Of a stretch of DNA of 33,325 nucleotides, positions 6,202 to 13,311 are shown in pieces. Origin of the DNA: a virus. The notes beneath the pieces are model-generated. The model was given only the letters and a program-made list of their open reading frames with translations, made no database searches and was not told the origin of the DNA. A program made the translations under genes and the position numbers. The DNA is taken from positions 1 to 33,325 of the IMG/VR virus record IMGVR_UViG_3300027770_000166. One strand, written 5' to 3'. Each line of letters starts with the position of its first letter. Within the stretch, counting starts at the first letter, position 1.

Positions 6202-6497
6202 AATACCTTTTTCATATCTTCGCAAAAAGCTGTTAGTAACTGGCAGTACATTTCATTTTCTGACTCGCTTAATCTTTGATCCATTCCGGCGATGATAAGC
6301 ATGGCATGGCAAGCCTCGTGAATAAGTGTTTGGCGCTTGGAAACATCGCTTTGAGTGCTTTCAATGTAAATCGTGAGCTTATTATAGTCGCATAATCCAA
6401 GGATCATTTGCCCTTGATAAGAGATATTCTTTTTACAGATTACTTTGAATTTTCGACCTAGAACAATGATTGACCTTGGGAAAGCTCGCTTTTTCAT
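6198..6497 (-). CDS. HExxH zinc-metallopeptidase-like protein, 99 aa
   Basis: The ATG at 6497 has AGGAG seven bases upstream and replaces a longer form from 6536. The central motif is LIHEACHAML (58-67: His60, Glu61, His64). Glu80 and Glu82 in SESENE could give the third zinc ligand at a gluzincin-like distance. The layout (short beta N terminus, HExxH helix, C-terminal helix) resembles compact ImmA/IrrE- or SprT-like peptidases. ImmA-type enzymes cleave phage repressors that cannot cleave themselves, and the repressor here has no autoprotease domain. That link is inference only; the gene is far from the repressor. Confidence 0.65.
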   Translation of the reverse strand: MKKRAFPRSIIVLGRKFKVICKKNISYQGQMILGLCDYNKLTIYIESTQSDVSKRQTLIHEACHAMLIIAGMDQRLSESENEMYCQLLTAFCEDMKKVL

Positions 6498-6508
6498 GTT
6501 GCCACTCC

Positions 6509-7465
6509 TTAAAGGTGAATTGTTCTCGCGCCCCACTGGTCAACCCAGCCGAAACCTAGTTGAAAATTTGCAAGCTTTGACGAGGTATAACTTAAAGGCT
6601 TTGACTCAACATCACCCAGAAAGCCGCAAGACATTTCAAAAATTGATTGCCCATGTATACGCCGATGCATGACGTATAACTTATGGTCATGCCCATGAAT
6701 GACATTTTTAAGGTAATAATCTTTATGAGTGCCAGAGCCTAAAAAACCATGAGTGAATAATATTCCATCGATCTCAAGTTCTTGGCGAGTATCAAAAATT
6801 GTCTCAACGCCTTCAAAGCTAAAAAGCTGTTTAAAATAGGCTTCAATCCAATGCTCAGCAATTGGCAGGACTTCCAGGGTTCGCTTTAAAATCCTTACGT
6901 CATGATTACCCATTAACTGATAACATTTGGCGCCTGGGCACCCTTTAATGAGTTGTTGCCATGCTTTTGTGGCCATCTCAATCCCTAGCCGTTCCTCTTC
7001 TTTGGGCGTGAAAATATTCTGTGATCTTGGAAATTTGGAAGCGGCGTAACAATCGAGCAAGTCACCAACCTGGATGATGTAATTCGGTTGATGCTCGATA
7101 GCGAAATCAATCATCTTTTGTTCGGCTTCTTTGTTTACAAAAGGATAGTGTGAATCGGGCCAGCATAATATCTTCGAAAATTTGTTTTGTTTGTTTAGTG
7201 TTCGCGGTTCGTATTCTTCTATATGCCGATCAATGTCTTTATGAAAAATTTCATTAGTGATTTTTTCGCTCTTTCTCATTTTCATTGAGTCGGCTTTTGA
7301 GTGCGCTTCAAGCCCGGCCATAGAAAGGATATTTAAGTAACCGTGTCTGTCCATTTTGTGCTGTGAAATAATTCCAGAAGACTGTATTTCAAGCCTTAAA
7401 GGCGTTCGCCCAAGCTCGTTCGAAAGAGACTTAACTTTTTGAACAATTTCATTAAGCTCGTTCAT
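6509..7465 (-). CDS. Calcineurin-like metallophosphoesterase with N-terminal homing-endonuclease-associated repeat
   Basis: 318 aa. The C-terminal 220 residues carry the metallophosphoesterase motifs in order: PDSH (103-106), GDLLD (134-138), GNHD (186-189), THG (238-240) and GHDH (258-261). These supply the two-metal site. The N-terminal 50 residues (ELGRTPLRLEI ... ILSMAGL) resemble the small DNA-binding repeat found beside homing endonucleases (HNH_repeat family). The combination suggests a phosphodiesterase directed to nucleic acid, but the substrate is unknown. It lies between the endolysin and the HExxH gene near the end of the leftward arm, where accessory genes are common. Confidence 0.82.
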   Translation of the reverse strand: MNELNEIVQKVKSLSNELGRTPLRLEIQSSGIISQHKMDRHGYLNILSMAGLEAHSKADSMKMRKSEKITNEIFHKDIDRHIEEYEPRTLNKQNKFSKILCWPDSHYPFVNKEAEQKMIDFAIEHQPNYIIQVGDLLDCYAASKFPRSQNIFTPKEEERLGIEMATKAWQQLIKGCPGAKCYQLMGNHDVRILKRTLEVLPIAEHWIEAYFKQLFSFEGVETIFDTRQELEIDGILFTHGFLGSGTHKDYYLKNVIHGHDHKLYVMHRRIHGQSIFEMSCGFLGDVESKPLSYTSSKLANFQLGFGWVDQWGARTIHL

Positions 7466-7473
7466 TTTTTTCC

Positions 7474-7845
7474 TTAGATTAATTCAACATGGGGCCAATC
7501 TTTAAATTTAAAGTCTCGCCCTAGTCTAATTTTTAAACCTTGGTCTTCGGCTATGGCCTCAATCGCGAGAATCATAATCTCAAAAGCTTTAAGATCAACC
7601 CATGAAATCGTTTTAGGGCTTCGGTCGGGGTCGGGAACTAGGTCAACCGCCAGTGAGGGAAAAAGGTTGTGTTTCGAATTTGGATATTCCAGTTTTGAAT
7701 GATTACTTTTAAACGCTGCATTTTGGTCTTCCTTGTTTCGATGGCCACAAATAACGTGAACGGGGTAAATCTCATCCACTCGCATAATTAATTTTATAAG
7801 CCGTGGGTCGCACTGTTTAAGTTTATCTAGGCTTGCGGTGTTCAT
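7474..7845 (-). CDS. Endolysin, peptidase M15 family
   Basis: A 123-aa peptidoglycan peptidase (L-alanyl-D-glutamate or D-Ala-D-Ala type). It has the M15 zinc ligands His59 (SKHN), Asp68 (AVD) and His119 (WPHVE), and the conserved CGHR near residue 33. It is compact, like T5-type endolysins, with no signal peptide or cell-wall-binding domain, so it needs a holin to reach the wall. AAGG lies upstream of the ATG. It follows a lipoprotein and small genes that form the lysis region. Confidence 0.88.
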   Translation of the reverse strand: MNTASLDKLKQCDPRLIKLIMRVDEIYPVHVICGHRNKEDQNAAFKSNHSKLEYPNSKHNLFPSLAVDLVPDPDRSPKTISWVDLKAFEIMILAIEAIAEDQGLKIRLGRDFKFKDWPHVELI

Positions 7846-7951
7846 TCTCTAACCTTTTTAAAATTAGCTCCCACATCTTTTTTTCTTTCTCAGTCTTCGC
7901 GTTAAAAATATTCTGTTTGATAGTTTCAAGTGAAGGCTTTTTAACTTTCAA
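7823..7951 (-). CDS. Very small basic protein, 42 aa, TTG start
   Basis: TTG at 7951 overlaps the lipoprotein gene's stop (TTGA) and is preceded by AAAAGGG at seven bases. The frame runs 42 codons and overlaps the endolysin start by 23 bases. The product is a helical, Lys/Glu-rich peptide (starts LKVKKPSLETIKQNIF, ends NEHRKPR). It fills the only gap between the lipoprotein and endolysin genes, and the tight overlaps on both sides support translation. Function unknown. Confidence 0.45.
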   Translation of the reverse strand: MKVKKPSLETIKQNIFNAKTEKEKKMWELILKRLENEHRKPR

Positions 7952-8295
7952 GGCATGACCCTTTTCGTTAATCCGAAATCGTTATCCTTAAAAAATCTCA
8001 TCATTTCTGAATCATTGAACTTAAAAGAAACTTTTTTGTGTCGCCATTTGAAACAAATAACAAACTTTGTTTCGCACTCGCGCCATGAGTAATAGACGCC
8101 AGACAAATCTTTTTCGATTGGAAAGAAGGCCTTATTATGAGCGAAAGGAATATCAGGCCCAATATGAACCAGTGAAACGCCGTCACTTTTTGCCAGAGTA
8201 TTGGACAAAGTTTTTTGCGATTGTGGTAATGTCGAGCAAGCACTTATCCAGAGTAAGCTGAGAACGCTCATCTTCATGAAGTGAAAGTTCGGCAT
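7948..8295 (-). CDS. Lipoprotein of the lysis region, possible outer-membrane spanin
   Basis: The ATG at 8295 has AAGGAG four bases upstream. The first 20 residues form a signal peptide ending in the lipobox ISAC, giving a lipid-anchored Cys20. The mature part is about 95 residues, with a later Cys pair (WRECETKFVIC) and a basic C-terminal half. The gene starts inside the preceding 73-aa gene in another frame, overlapping by 113 bases, as outer-spanin genes (Rz1) do inside Rz. Against this, it is longer than usual Rz1, not Pro-rich, and the partner lacks an obvious membrane span. Confidence 0.65.
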   Translation of the reverse strand: MPNFHFMKMSVLSLLWISACSTLPQSQKTLSNTLAKSDGVSLVHIGPDIPFAHNKAFFPIEKDLSGVYYSWRECETKFVICFKWRHKKVSFKFNDSEMMRFFKDNDFGLTKRVMP

Positions 8296-8404
8296 AATAC
8301 TCCTTTTCAAGCTTGATAATTTTATCCATGTATTTAGTCGCCTCCTTAGCGTTCCAAAGCTTTAAACCCTCTTTAAGAACGCCAAGGATAAGACTTAAAT
8401 CCAC
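8183..8404 (-). CDS. Small helical protein, 73 aa, in the lysis region
   Basis: GTG start at 8404 overlaps the stop of the upstream gene by one base. The protein is predicted helical: a short amphipathic or hydrophobic start (MDLSLILGVLKEGLKLW), then charged helices with KEYYAEL and a C-terminal KK. It overlaps the lipoprotein gene by 113 bases in a different frame. No clear transmembrane segment, so an inner-membrane spanin or holin assignment is not supported. Function unknown. Confidence 0.6.
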   Translation of the reverse strand: MDLSLILGVLKEGLKLWNAKEATKYMDKIIKLEKEYYAELSLHEDERSQLTLDKCLLDITTIAKNFVQYSGKK

Positions 8405-8688
8405 TACTTAATTTCTTCTTTGATTTCTTTGAAAGCGTCGTAAGCTTTTTTTACGAGCGCAATGCCTTCCATTATGTCGATGTCTTTAATTTCTTCGGCA
8501 AGATTTGGCTTTGAGGCCACGAAAGAAACGAGTTCTTTGATATTTTCAAACGCCGCTGGAAGTGAAATAAGATCGGATTCGTTCACGCCGTCTTTGGCGA
8601 TTTCAAGACCTAGTAAAATGTTTTTTGATGCAAGCTCAATGACTTTTGATAAATCGCTTATCCCTTGCTCGGCTTTTGATTCTGACAT
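8404..8688 (-). CDS. Acidic helical phage protein, 94 aa
   Basis: The first gene of the lysis transcription unit, with AAGGGG five bases upstream of the ATG and the late-promoter element about 45 bases further up. The protein is acidic and helical (starts MSESKAEQGISDL, ends KEIKEEIK) and resembles small conserved proteins near the end of late operons in other tailed phages. No membrane segment is evident. Function unknown; coordination with lysis is possible by context. Confidence 0.65.
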   Translation of the reverse strand: MSESKAEQGISDLSKVIELASKNILLGLEIAKDGVNESDLISLPAAFENIKELVSFVASKPNLAEEIKDIDIMEGIALVKKAYDAFKEIKEEIK

Positions 8689-8730
8689 ATTGACCCCTTA
8701 AAATTAAAGAAATGGTTTCTTCAATAAAAA

Positions 8731-8756
8731 GGGAATCCTGAAGTGAGTCTTGTCAA
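8731..8756 (-). promoter_or_regulatory. Late-promoter element upstream of lysis genes
   Basis: On the - strand, TTGACA (8756-8751), 12 bases ending CTTCA, then GGATTCCC (8738-8731). The same arrangement occurs at 24637-24661 and 29823-29848. It lies in the 76-bp gap between the 102-aa gene (which starts at 9073 and ends at 8765) and the 94-aa gene starting at 8688. There is no TATAAT at the normal spacing; GGATTCCY takes its place. Confidence 0.7.
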
Positions 8757-8764
8757 TCTATAGC

Positions 8765-9073
8765 TTAAAGATTGTATTGATTGTTTAGTCTTATAATTGC
8801 TATCTGCATAAACTTTTCTAGTCGGTCGTACGCCTGTTTTTTTAATGTTGGCGAGCAATCATTATAGAAATTGTCATTTATGGAAATGAAGTCGTTCAGC
8901 CTAAATCTAAACTTTATGCCATCAATAAAGACTTCAAAGTCATCCAATTGCCCCACGGGCGTATTGGATAAAGAATTTAAGGCCTGAGAGAAAGCCAAAG
9001 CCATCTTTTGTCTAAGATCAACGTTATTCTCTACAATTTCTTTGTACTTATTTTGTGCGATTGGTGTTGGCAT
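8765..9073 (-). CDS. Hypothetical protein, 102 aa
   Basis: Good ribosome site (AAGGGAATTTT before ATG). The protein has a helical N terminus, a central beta part (FEVFIDGIKFRFRL) and a helical C terminus. No family recognised. It sits downstream of the fibre genes and upstream of the lysis promoter, so it is expressed with the tail fibre block. It could be a fibre chaperone or a small virion protein. Confidence 0.6.
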   Translation of the reverse strand: MPTPIAQNKYKEIVENNVDLRQKMALAFSQALNSLSNTPVGQLDDFEVFIDGIKFRFRLNDFISINDNFYNDCSPTLKKQAYDRLEKFMQIAIIRLNNQYNL

Positions 9074-9083
9074 AAAATTCCCT

Positions 9084-9350
9084 TTAAGCGAATAGTTGAT
9101 TATTCATTGCTAATTTCATTAAACCCAGCCCTTGGTTGTAGTATTTAAGTTGGTCGGAATGGGACATACCAGAAATTTGTTCATCCGTTAGTGCCACTTT
9201 TACTTTTGAACCATCCCATAAAATGTCTTGATGGTTTGTGGAAGGGGCCCCGATAGAAGATAAAGATGCCTCTAAATCATTAAAAAAGTTTAAAATTCTA
9301 TTTTGTCTTGTCCCTAGTTTTGCGTACTGAATATCTGTAAAACTTGACAT
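9084..9350 (-). CDS. Hypothetical protein, 88 aa
   Basis: Strong ribosome site (AGGAG before ATG). The soluble product starts MSSFTDIQYAKLGTRQNRIL, with a polar middle and a helical C terminus containing a Met-rich end. No family recognised. It lies between a very small acidic gene and the 102-aa gene in the fibre block; a fibre-associated or assembly role is likely by position only. Confidence 0.6.
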   Translation of the reverse strand: MSSFTDIQYAKLGTRQNRILNFFNDLEASLSSIGAPSTNHQDILWDGSKVKVALTDEQISGMSHSDQLKYYNQGLGLMKLAMNNQLFA

Positions 9351-9351
9351 A

Positions 9352-9513
9352 TTAAACTCCTAAAATTTCTGTATTCGACTCAGTTGATAGTTCTGCACGA
9401 TACTCATCTCCAGAAGATCTCAGTTCTTCTAGGATAGAAGATAGGGAAGATTCTTCCACATCTTCTTGAATTAAAATCCACGCATCATTTTCTAATTCCC
9501 ATATTGTAATCAT
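9352..9513 (-). CDS. Very small acidic protein, 53 aa, after the tail fibre gene
   Basis: ATG at 9513, one base after the stop of the large fibre gene, reading 53 codons to TAA at 9352. The product starts MITIWELENDAWILIQED and is strongly acidic with a Ser/Glu-rich helical middle. It fits exactly between two genes. Small acidic proteins immediately after fibre genes are often assembly helpers, but nothing in the sequence proves this. Confidence 0.5.
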   Translation of the reverse strand: MITIWELENDAWILIQEDVEESSLSSILEELRSSGDEYRAELSTESNTEILGV

Positions 9514-9514
9514 A

Positions 9515-11509
9515 TTAATCATGCGCCTTTATCATTACATAACCAGCAGTAACACCAACACCAGCAGTTGATACTCGTGCTCTTACTGCTGCCGAGTTGA
9601 TAGTTGTAACTGTTAATTGTACTGTGCTACTCGCAACAGCCGTAAGTGGTGATCCTATGGAATACCATGTCGATCCAAAATCTTCACTACCTTCAAGTTG
9701 TAAAACTGGTGGAGTAGCGGCTGCCCCAGTATTAATTACTAATTGCAAAGCGTTTCCACAGTCCCGAGTTAATAGTATTGGAGTAGTGGAATTTAGAGTG
9801 GTAAGTGAAATAGTTCTATCTATTAATTGTCTTACTGGCAAAGCAGGGTAGGAAGATTGAAGGCGGTTTATACTTCGAGTAAAAGAAGGAGTGGTTCCGC
9901 CCACGGTTTGAACATACCTTACTCTGTTCCCCATAAAAGGGATGTGGGGACTTCTGTAAATACCTGTTCCAGTAATTCTAGGAAAATCATAAACCTTGTA
10001 CCAGTTTATTCCGGTATCGTCTGATTCTTCAATGGTCACGTCTAAAGTTGGCGAAGTACCAGAAACAACCGTAACCGGAATGTTTACTTGGTAAGAAATT
10101 CCAAATGACGGAATGAATGTTGCTGATGTGGTTGTGGTTATTAGTGCAGCACTTACAACATCTGCAAAAATTGTAGGAATTGCTAAGTTGGCCGATGTTA
10201 TTGATGAGACAGTAGTAACTGTTCCCACGGAAGTCAGACTTCCCACCACAGTAGCGTTTAAGTTTGCAGCCGTAGCTTGAGAAATGTTTTGAATAGTTTG
10301 GGAAAATGAGTTTTGACTTAAACGAGTAAATGTTTGGACTGAACCACCCGTAAGAGTTGTTACAATGCGAAGTCTCAAGTATCTAAACTGAACGCTACCC
10401 GTCCACATCACTTTCGTAGCCGTTGCTGTAATTGCAGATACGCTGATTATTGGAACAGCTAATGCTTGGTTGTAGATCGGTACGGGCTCAAAGTTAACGT
10501 TATCGTTGGAACCTTCTACGATATATGTTCCAGCTGTTGCTGTACTTGCCACTTGGATACTAAATGATTTGTAGCCAGAACAATCCGTAGCCGATGGTCC
10601 TGATGTTGTAGAAAGAATATTGTTAACAATTGCAGTTTGGGCTGATTGTCCAGTGATAAAAAGATCAGACGCTGATATTGAAACAACTTGATCCGATGGC
10701 AAAACAACAGGGCTAGAACCGGACGATAGTTTTTGCCCGAGAGTTGGAGTTTTATTTGTTATACCAATTAAAGTTGCATCGACAGAAGTTGATATTGCAT
10801 TTCCAGAAGTTTGAAGCGCGGACGTAGAAAAATCTTTTGCATTTAATGTGGTTAATTTTCCATCAACAGAAGTCAATGAAGCGTTGCCAGATGTCTGAAG
10901 TGCTGATATTGAGGCACCTGTTGGAAGTGGTAGTGATGTTGCGCTTACTGGTTGTGATGCAGGAAAATTATCAACTGAAACTGTACCAGCTACACCAACA
11001 GACCCGTTTACGGTAATAGGTCCAGATTGACTGCAATCAACGATTAGCTCATTGTTCACGTTCATGGCAGGGGCACTTAATACGCCGCCGTTTAATACTG
11101 CAATACTTAGAGATTGATTTTCAAATGGGCTTGGTAGGACTGAATTTAGCGTCCCTCCGTATGCGCTTGAAGCTAAGTGAACATTGGGTGAAGTTATTCC
11201 GCTCACAATATCAATCGAGCTTGATTCCTCTTGGTCGTAAATCACGCTAAGAATATCAGCATCAGACATTCCAGCGGCGCTACAATTGAAGTTAAGATTT
11301 AAAGTGTAAAAACCTATCGAACCAATGAACGAACCGCTGATAGGTGAGCTAGGCCCCCCTCCGGTTGAGTAAATCATGATTTGATTTATTGACACGTTAA
11401 TGACTGCAAGCAATCTCTTGGGGTCAAAGTCTGGAAAATTATTTGAGAAATCAATTTGATTTGACCCGACTGAGAGAGAAAATTGATTTGTTGGCAGCAT
11501 TATTTTCAT
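9515..11509 (-). CDS. Large beta-rich tail fibre or receptor-binding structural protein
   Basis: 664 aa, rich in Ser, Thr, Val and Gly with few charges, typical of tail fibres and adhesins. The middle (about 200-260) contains a repeated LQTSGNA...SVD module. The C-terminal 370 residues hold three related beta-sandwich-like units, each with an E(G/E)S-(N/E)D motif followed by an aromatic or Trp: VEGSNDNVNF, IEESDDTGINW and LEGSEDFGSTW. The unit repeats suggest stacked surface domains. The N terminus probably attaches to the fibre or baseplate made by the upstream genes. Confidence 0.7.
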   Translation of the reverse strand: MKIMLPTNQFSLSVGSNQIDFSNNFPDFDPKRLLAVINVSINQIMIYSTGGGPSSPISGSFIGSIGFYTLNLNFNCSAAGMSDADILSVIYDQEESSSIDIVSGITSPNVHLASSAYGGTLNSVLPSPFENQSLSIAVLNGGVLSAPAMNVNNELIVDCSQSGPITVNGSVGVAGTVSVDNFPASQPVSATSLPLPTGASISALQTSGNASLTSVDGKLTTLNAKDFSTSALQTSGNAISTSVDATLIGITNKTPTLGQKLSSGSSPVVLPSDQVVSISASDLFITGQSAQTAIVNNILSTTSGPSATDCSGYKSFSIQVASTATAGTYIVEGSNDNVNFEPVPIYNQALAVPIISVSAITATATKVMWTGSVQFRYLRLRIVTTLTGGSVQTFTRLSQNSFSQTIQNISQATAANLNATVVGSLTSVGTVTTVSSITSANLAIPTIFADVVSAALITTTTSATFIPSFGISYQVNIPVTVVSGTSPTLDVTIEESDDTGINWYKVYDFPRITGTGIYRSPHIPFMGNRVRYVQTVGGTTPSFTRSINRLQSSYPALPVRQLIDRTISLTTLNSTTPILLTRDCGNALQLVINTGAAATPPVLQLEGSEDFGSTWYSIGSPLTAVASSTVQLTVTTINSAAVRARVSTAGVGVTAGYVMIKAHD

Positions 11510-11518
11510 ATTTAAAAC

Positions 11519-12448
11519 CTATCCAAAAATGAGGGCGTTTATTATTGTTCTAGTCACGGTTGCATAATCAACGTCCGCGATTGCTTGCGAGGTTGTTGAG
11601 CCGTCGCCTTTGATTAATCCGTTTATGTCGGTGCCCGTACTTGAAGCATAGACATAATTTGGCCCGTCGTTTCCGTCGATTCCATTTGTCCCATTCGTTC
11701 CATTTGTCCCGTTCGTTCCATTGATTCCATTTGTACCGTTTGTGCCATTTGTCCCATTGGTGCCATTCGCTCCATGAAGAGAAGCAAGCCAAGCGGACTC
11801 AGTGCCAACAAAACCATTTCCAACCGCGACTAAATAGGCCGAAATTCCATTCTCGCCGGTTGCTCCGGTTGCTCCGGTGTTTCCAATATCGCCTTTCGCT
11901 GCTAGTAAATCCCAGTAAGGTGAAGCGCCCGGAGCGTACCCCGAAGAGGTGTAAACGTTTCGATACCAGAGTTGGCCCTGATAAGTGACAATATCCCCAA
12001 CGGTATAAATCAACCCACCGTTATACTCGCCGAGATAATTCCAAAGAGCGTTTGCGCCATTCGTTCCGTCGTCTCCGGCTTCGCCTTGAATCCCTTGGTC
12101 GCCAGTCTCGCCTTGGATTCCTTGAATACCTTGCGCCCCAGTGTTTCCAGTGTCACCCTTGACGCCTTGAATACCTTGCGCCCCTTGGCTTCCTGTAGCT
12201 CCCTGTAGACCGATTTCACCTTGGATACCTTGGATTCCTTGGATGCCTTGAATCCCCTGCGCTCCGGTCGCGCCCGTGGCGCCCGTTAATCCAATATTAC
12301 CTTGAGGCCCTTGGATTCCCTGAATCCCTTGAACTCCTGAGGTCATGATTTCAATCGTTGTATTCTCGACAATCGTCGTCACCTCAACACTCGTTTGAGT
12401 CTCAACGACTTCGACATTGATTGGTGATTCGATTACCTCAATAATCAT
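11519..12448 (-). CDS. Collagen-like tail fibre protein with carbohydrate-binding-like insert
   Basis: 309 aa. Residues 38-133 are Gly-X-Y repeats (GIQ, GAT, GET). Residues 135-182 form a Trp/Tyr-rich module (GDIVTYQGQLWYR ... SPYWDLLA) like chitin-binding CBM5/12 domains. Short Gly-X-Y follows, then the segment SAYLVAVGNGFVGTESAWL common in phage fibres. Next come Gly-Thr-Asn repeats (226-262) and a terminal GLIKGDGSTTSQAI segment found in many fibre proteins. Gly-X-Y repeats form trimeric rods. The ATG overlaps the stop of the upstream gene. The repeats are long at DNA level and could change length. Confidence 0.85.
   Translation of the reverse strand: MIIEVIESPINVEVVETQTSVEVTTIVENTTIEIMTSGVQGIQGIQGPQGNIGLTGATGATGAQGIQGIQGIQGIQGEIGLQGATGSQGAQGIQGVKGDTGNTGAQGIQGIQGETGDQGIQGEAGDDGTNGANALWNYLGEYNGGLIYTVGDIVTYQGQLWYRNVYTSSGYAPGASPYWDLLAAKGDIGNTGATGATGENGISAYLVAVGNGFVGTESAWLASLHGANGTNGTNGTNGTNGINGTNGTNGTNGTNGIDGNDGPNYVYASSTGTDINGLIKGDGSTTSQAIADVDYATVTRTIINALIFG
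11663..11773 (-). repeat. Gly-Thr-Asn coding 9-bp minisatellite
   Basis: About twelve imperfect 9-bp units coding Gly-Thr-Asn and variants (Gly-Ile-Asn, Gly-Ile-Asp, Gly-Asn-Asp). Unit length is a multiple of three, so gain or loss of units would keep the frame and alter rod length. Third-base changes between units show the array is not freshly expanded. Confidence 0.75.
12050..12337 (-). repeat. Gly-X-Y (GIQ/GAT) coding repeat array
   Basis: About 32 consecutive Gly-X-Y triplets, many coded as the 9-bp unit GGNATHCAR. Several stretches carry four or more near-identical GIQ units in a row. They form the first collagen-like rod of the fibre protein. Confidence 0.75.
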
Positions 12449-12789
12449 TTTGTTATCTCAGGATCAAAGATTAATGAGCCTTGTAAAATTCTTTTTTTGT
12501 TTGATCCGCTATTCATTTCAACGTCATAAAACAAGGGAAGCTTGACCGATGTTTTGCGCTTAGAGGAAACGGCGCTCGACATTATCATTTCCACTTGCCC
12601 GAGATTAGTGACTTGATTTTTTACGTTGAAAGTAAACTCAAGAAATGTTTCGGTCAATGAAGTGGCGCGAACTTGTCCCGTAAAAGTAAAGCCCGTCAAA
12701 TTAATCGGAGCGCCTAGCTCGTCTTTAATTGTAAGTAAGCGAAAAAAGTCTTCGCCCTGTTTTATTTCAAGGTCTAATTTATTGCTCAT
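12445..12789 (-). CDS. Fibre-connecting or upper baseplate-like protein, 114 aa
   Basis: A beta-rich protein starting MSNKLDLEIKQGEDF with a strand pattern (LTGFTFTGQVRAT ... FDPEI) similar to the Ig-like N-terminal adaptor of phage baseplate upper proteins and fibre attachment modules. It directly precedes, and overlaps by ATGA, the collagen-like fibre gene, so it likely anchors that fibre. A family match is suspected but not certain. Confidence 0.55.
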   Translation of the reverse strand: MSNKLDLEIKQGEDFFRLLTIKDELGAPINLTGFTFTGQVRATSLTETFLEFTFNVKNQVTNLGQVEMIMSSAVSSKRKTSVKLPLFYDVEMNSGSNKKRILQGSLIFDPEITK

Positions 12790-12804
12790 TGAAAACCTTT
12801 TTAA

Positions 12805-12954
12805 TTAAAACTTTTTTAAAAACTTTCCGGCTTTTTCCATTTGCTTAGATTCCCAACACGGTGAAGATTTAAATGATTCAGCTTTGCAGACTTCATAGTT
12901 TCTTGTTCCGTTATGGGCCGAAGTAACAAGAAAAACAAATAGGACTAAAAACAT
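12805..12954 (-). CDS. Very small secreted protein, 49 aa, with signal peptide
   Basis: ATG at 12954 with AAGGAG five bases upstream. The N terminus (MFLVLFVFLVTSA) is a short signal peptide with a likely cleavage after Ala13. The mature product is about 36 residues, with two cysteines (C23 and C33) that could form a disulfide, and it is Lys-rich at the end. It sits among tail fibre genes. A periplasmic small protein from a late gene could affect lysis or exclude superinfecting phage; this is inference. No family recognised. Confidence 0.55.
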   Translation of the reverse strand: MFLVLFVFLVTSAHNGTRNYEVCKAESFKSSPCWESKQMEKAGKFLKKF

Positions 12955-12963
12955 AAATTCTCC

Positions 12964-13302
12964 TTAACAAGGTTTAATCATCAAGCCTTTAGAAAAATAA
13001 ACAATTGGTTCAATGGTTTTGTATGCTTCGTATGTCACAACTTCGTTCTGAGTGACGATAGTTTCACCCAATTCATTAACGCTTGATTCTTCTGTGATTG
13101 TTTTCACTTCGTTTTTTAGAATTAGGTTTTTGTTATAATCTAACTCGTAAAACTTGGGTGATTCATAAATTTCTACATAGAAATTAAGGTCAATTAAATC
13201 TTTATTTAGCCTTAAAGCTTTTGCAGTTGCCTCGATAAAAATATCGCCTTCTGAGTTAGCCCAAAAATCTTTTAAAATATTATCTAAAAATAAACAAAAC
13301 AT
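12964..13302 (-). CDS. Hypothetical protein, 112 aa, in fibre block
   Basis: GAGG five bases before the ATG. The N-terminal half is mixed helical/aromatic (MFCLFLDNILKDFW) and the C-terminal half beta-like and acidic (ITEESSVNELGETIVTQNEV). No recognised family. The first residues are hydrophobic but contain Asp and Asn, so a true membrane span is doubtful. Probably a minor fibre or fibre-assembly component by position. Confidence 0.6.
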   Translation of the reverse strand: MFCLFLDNILKDFWANSEGDIFIEATAKALRLNKDLIDLNFYVEIYESPKFYELDYNKNLILKNEVKTITEESSVNELGETIVTQNEVVTYEAYKTIEPIVYFSKGLMIKPC

Positions 13303-13311
13303 AAAAACCTC

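Noticed and set aside
11568-12219. Several open frames antisense or out of frame in the collagen-like gene
   Set aside because: They arise from the 9-bp repeats and have no ribosome sites.
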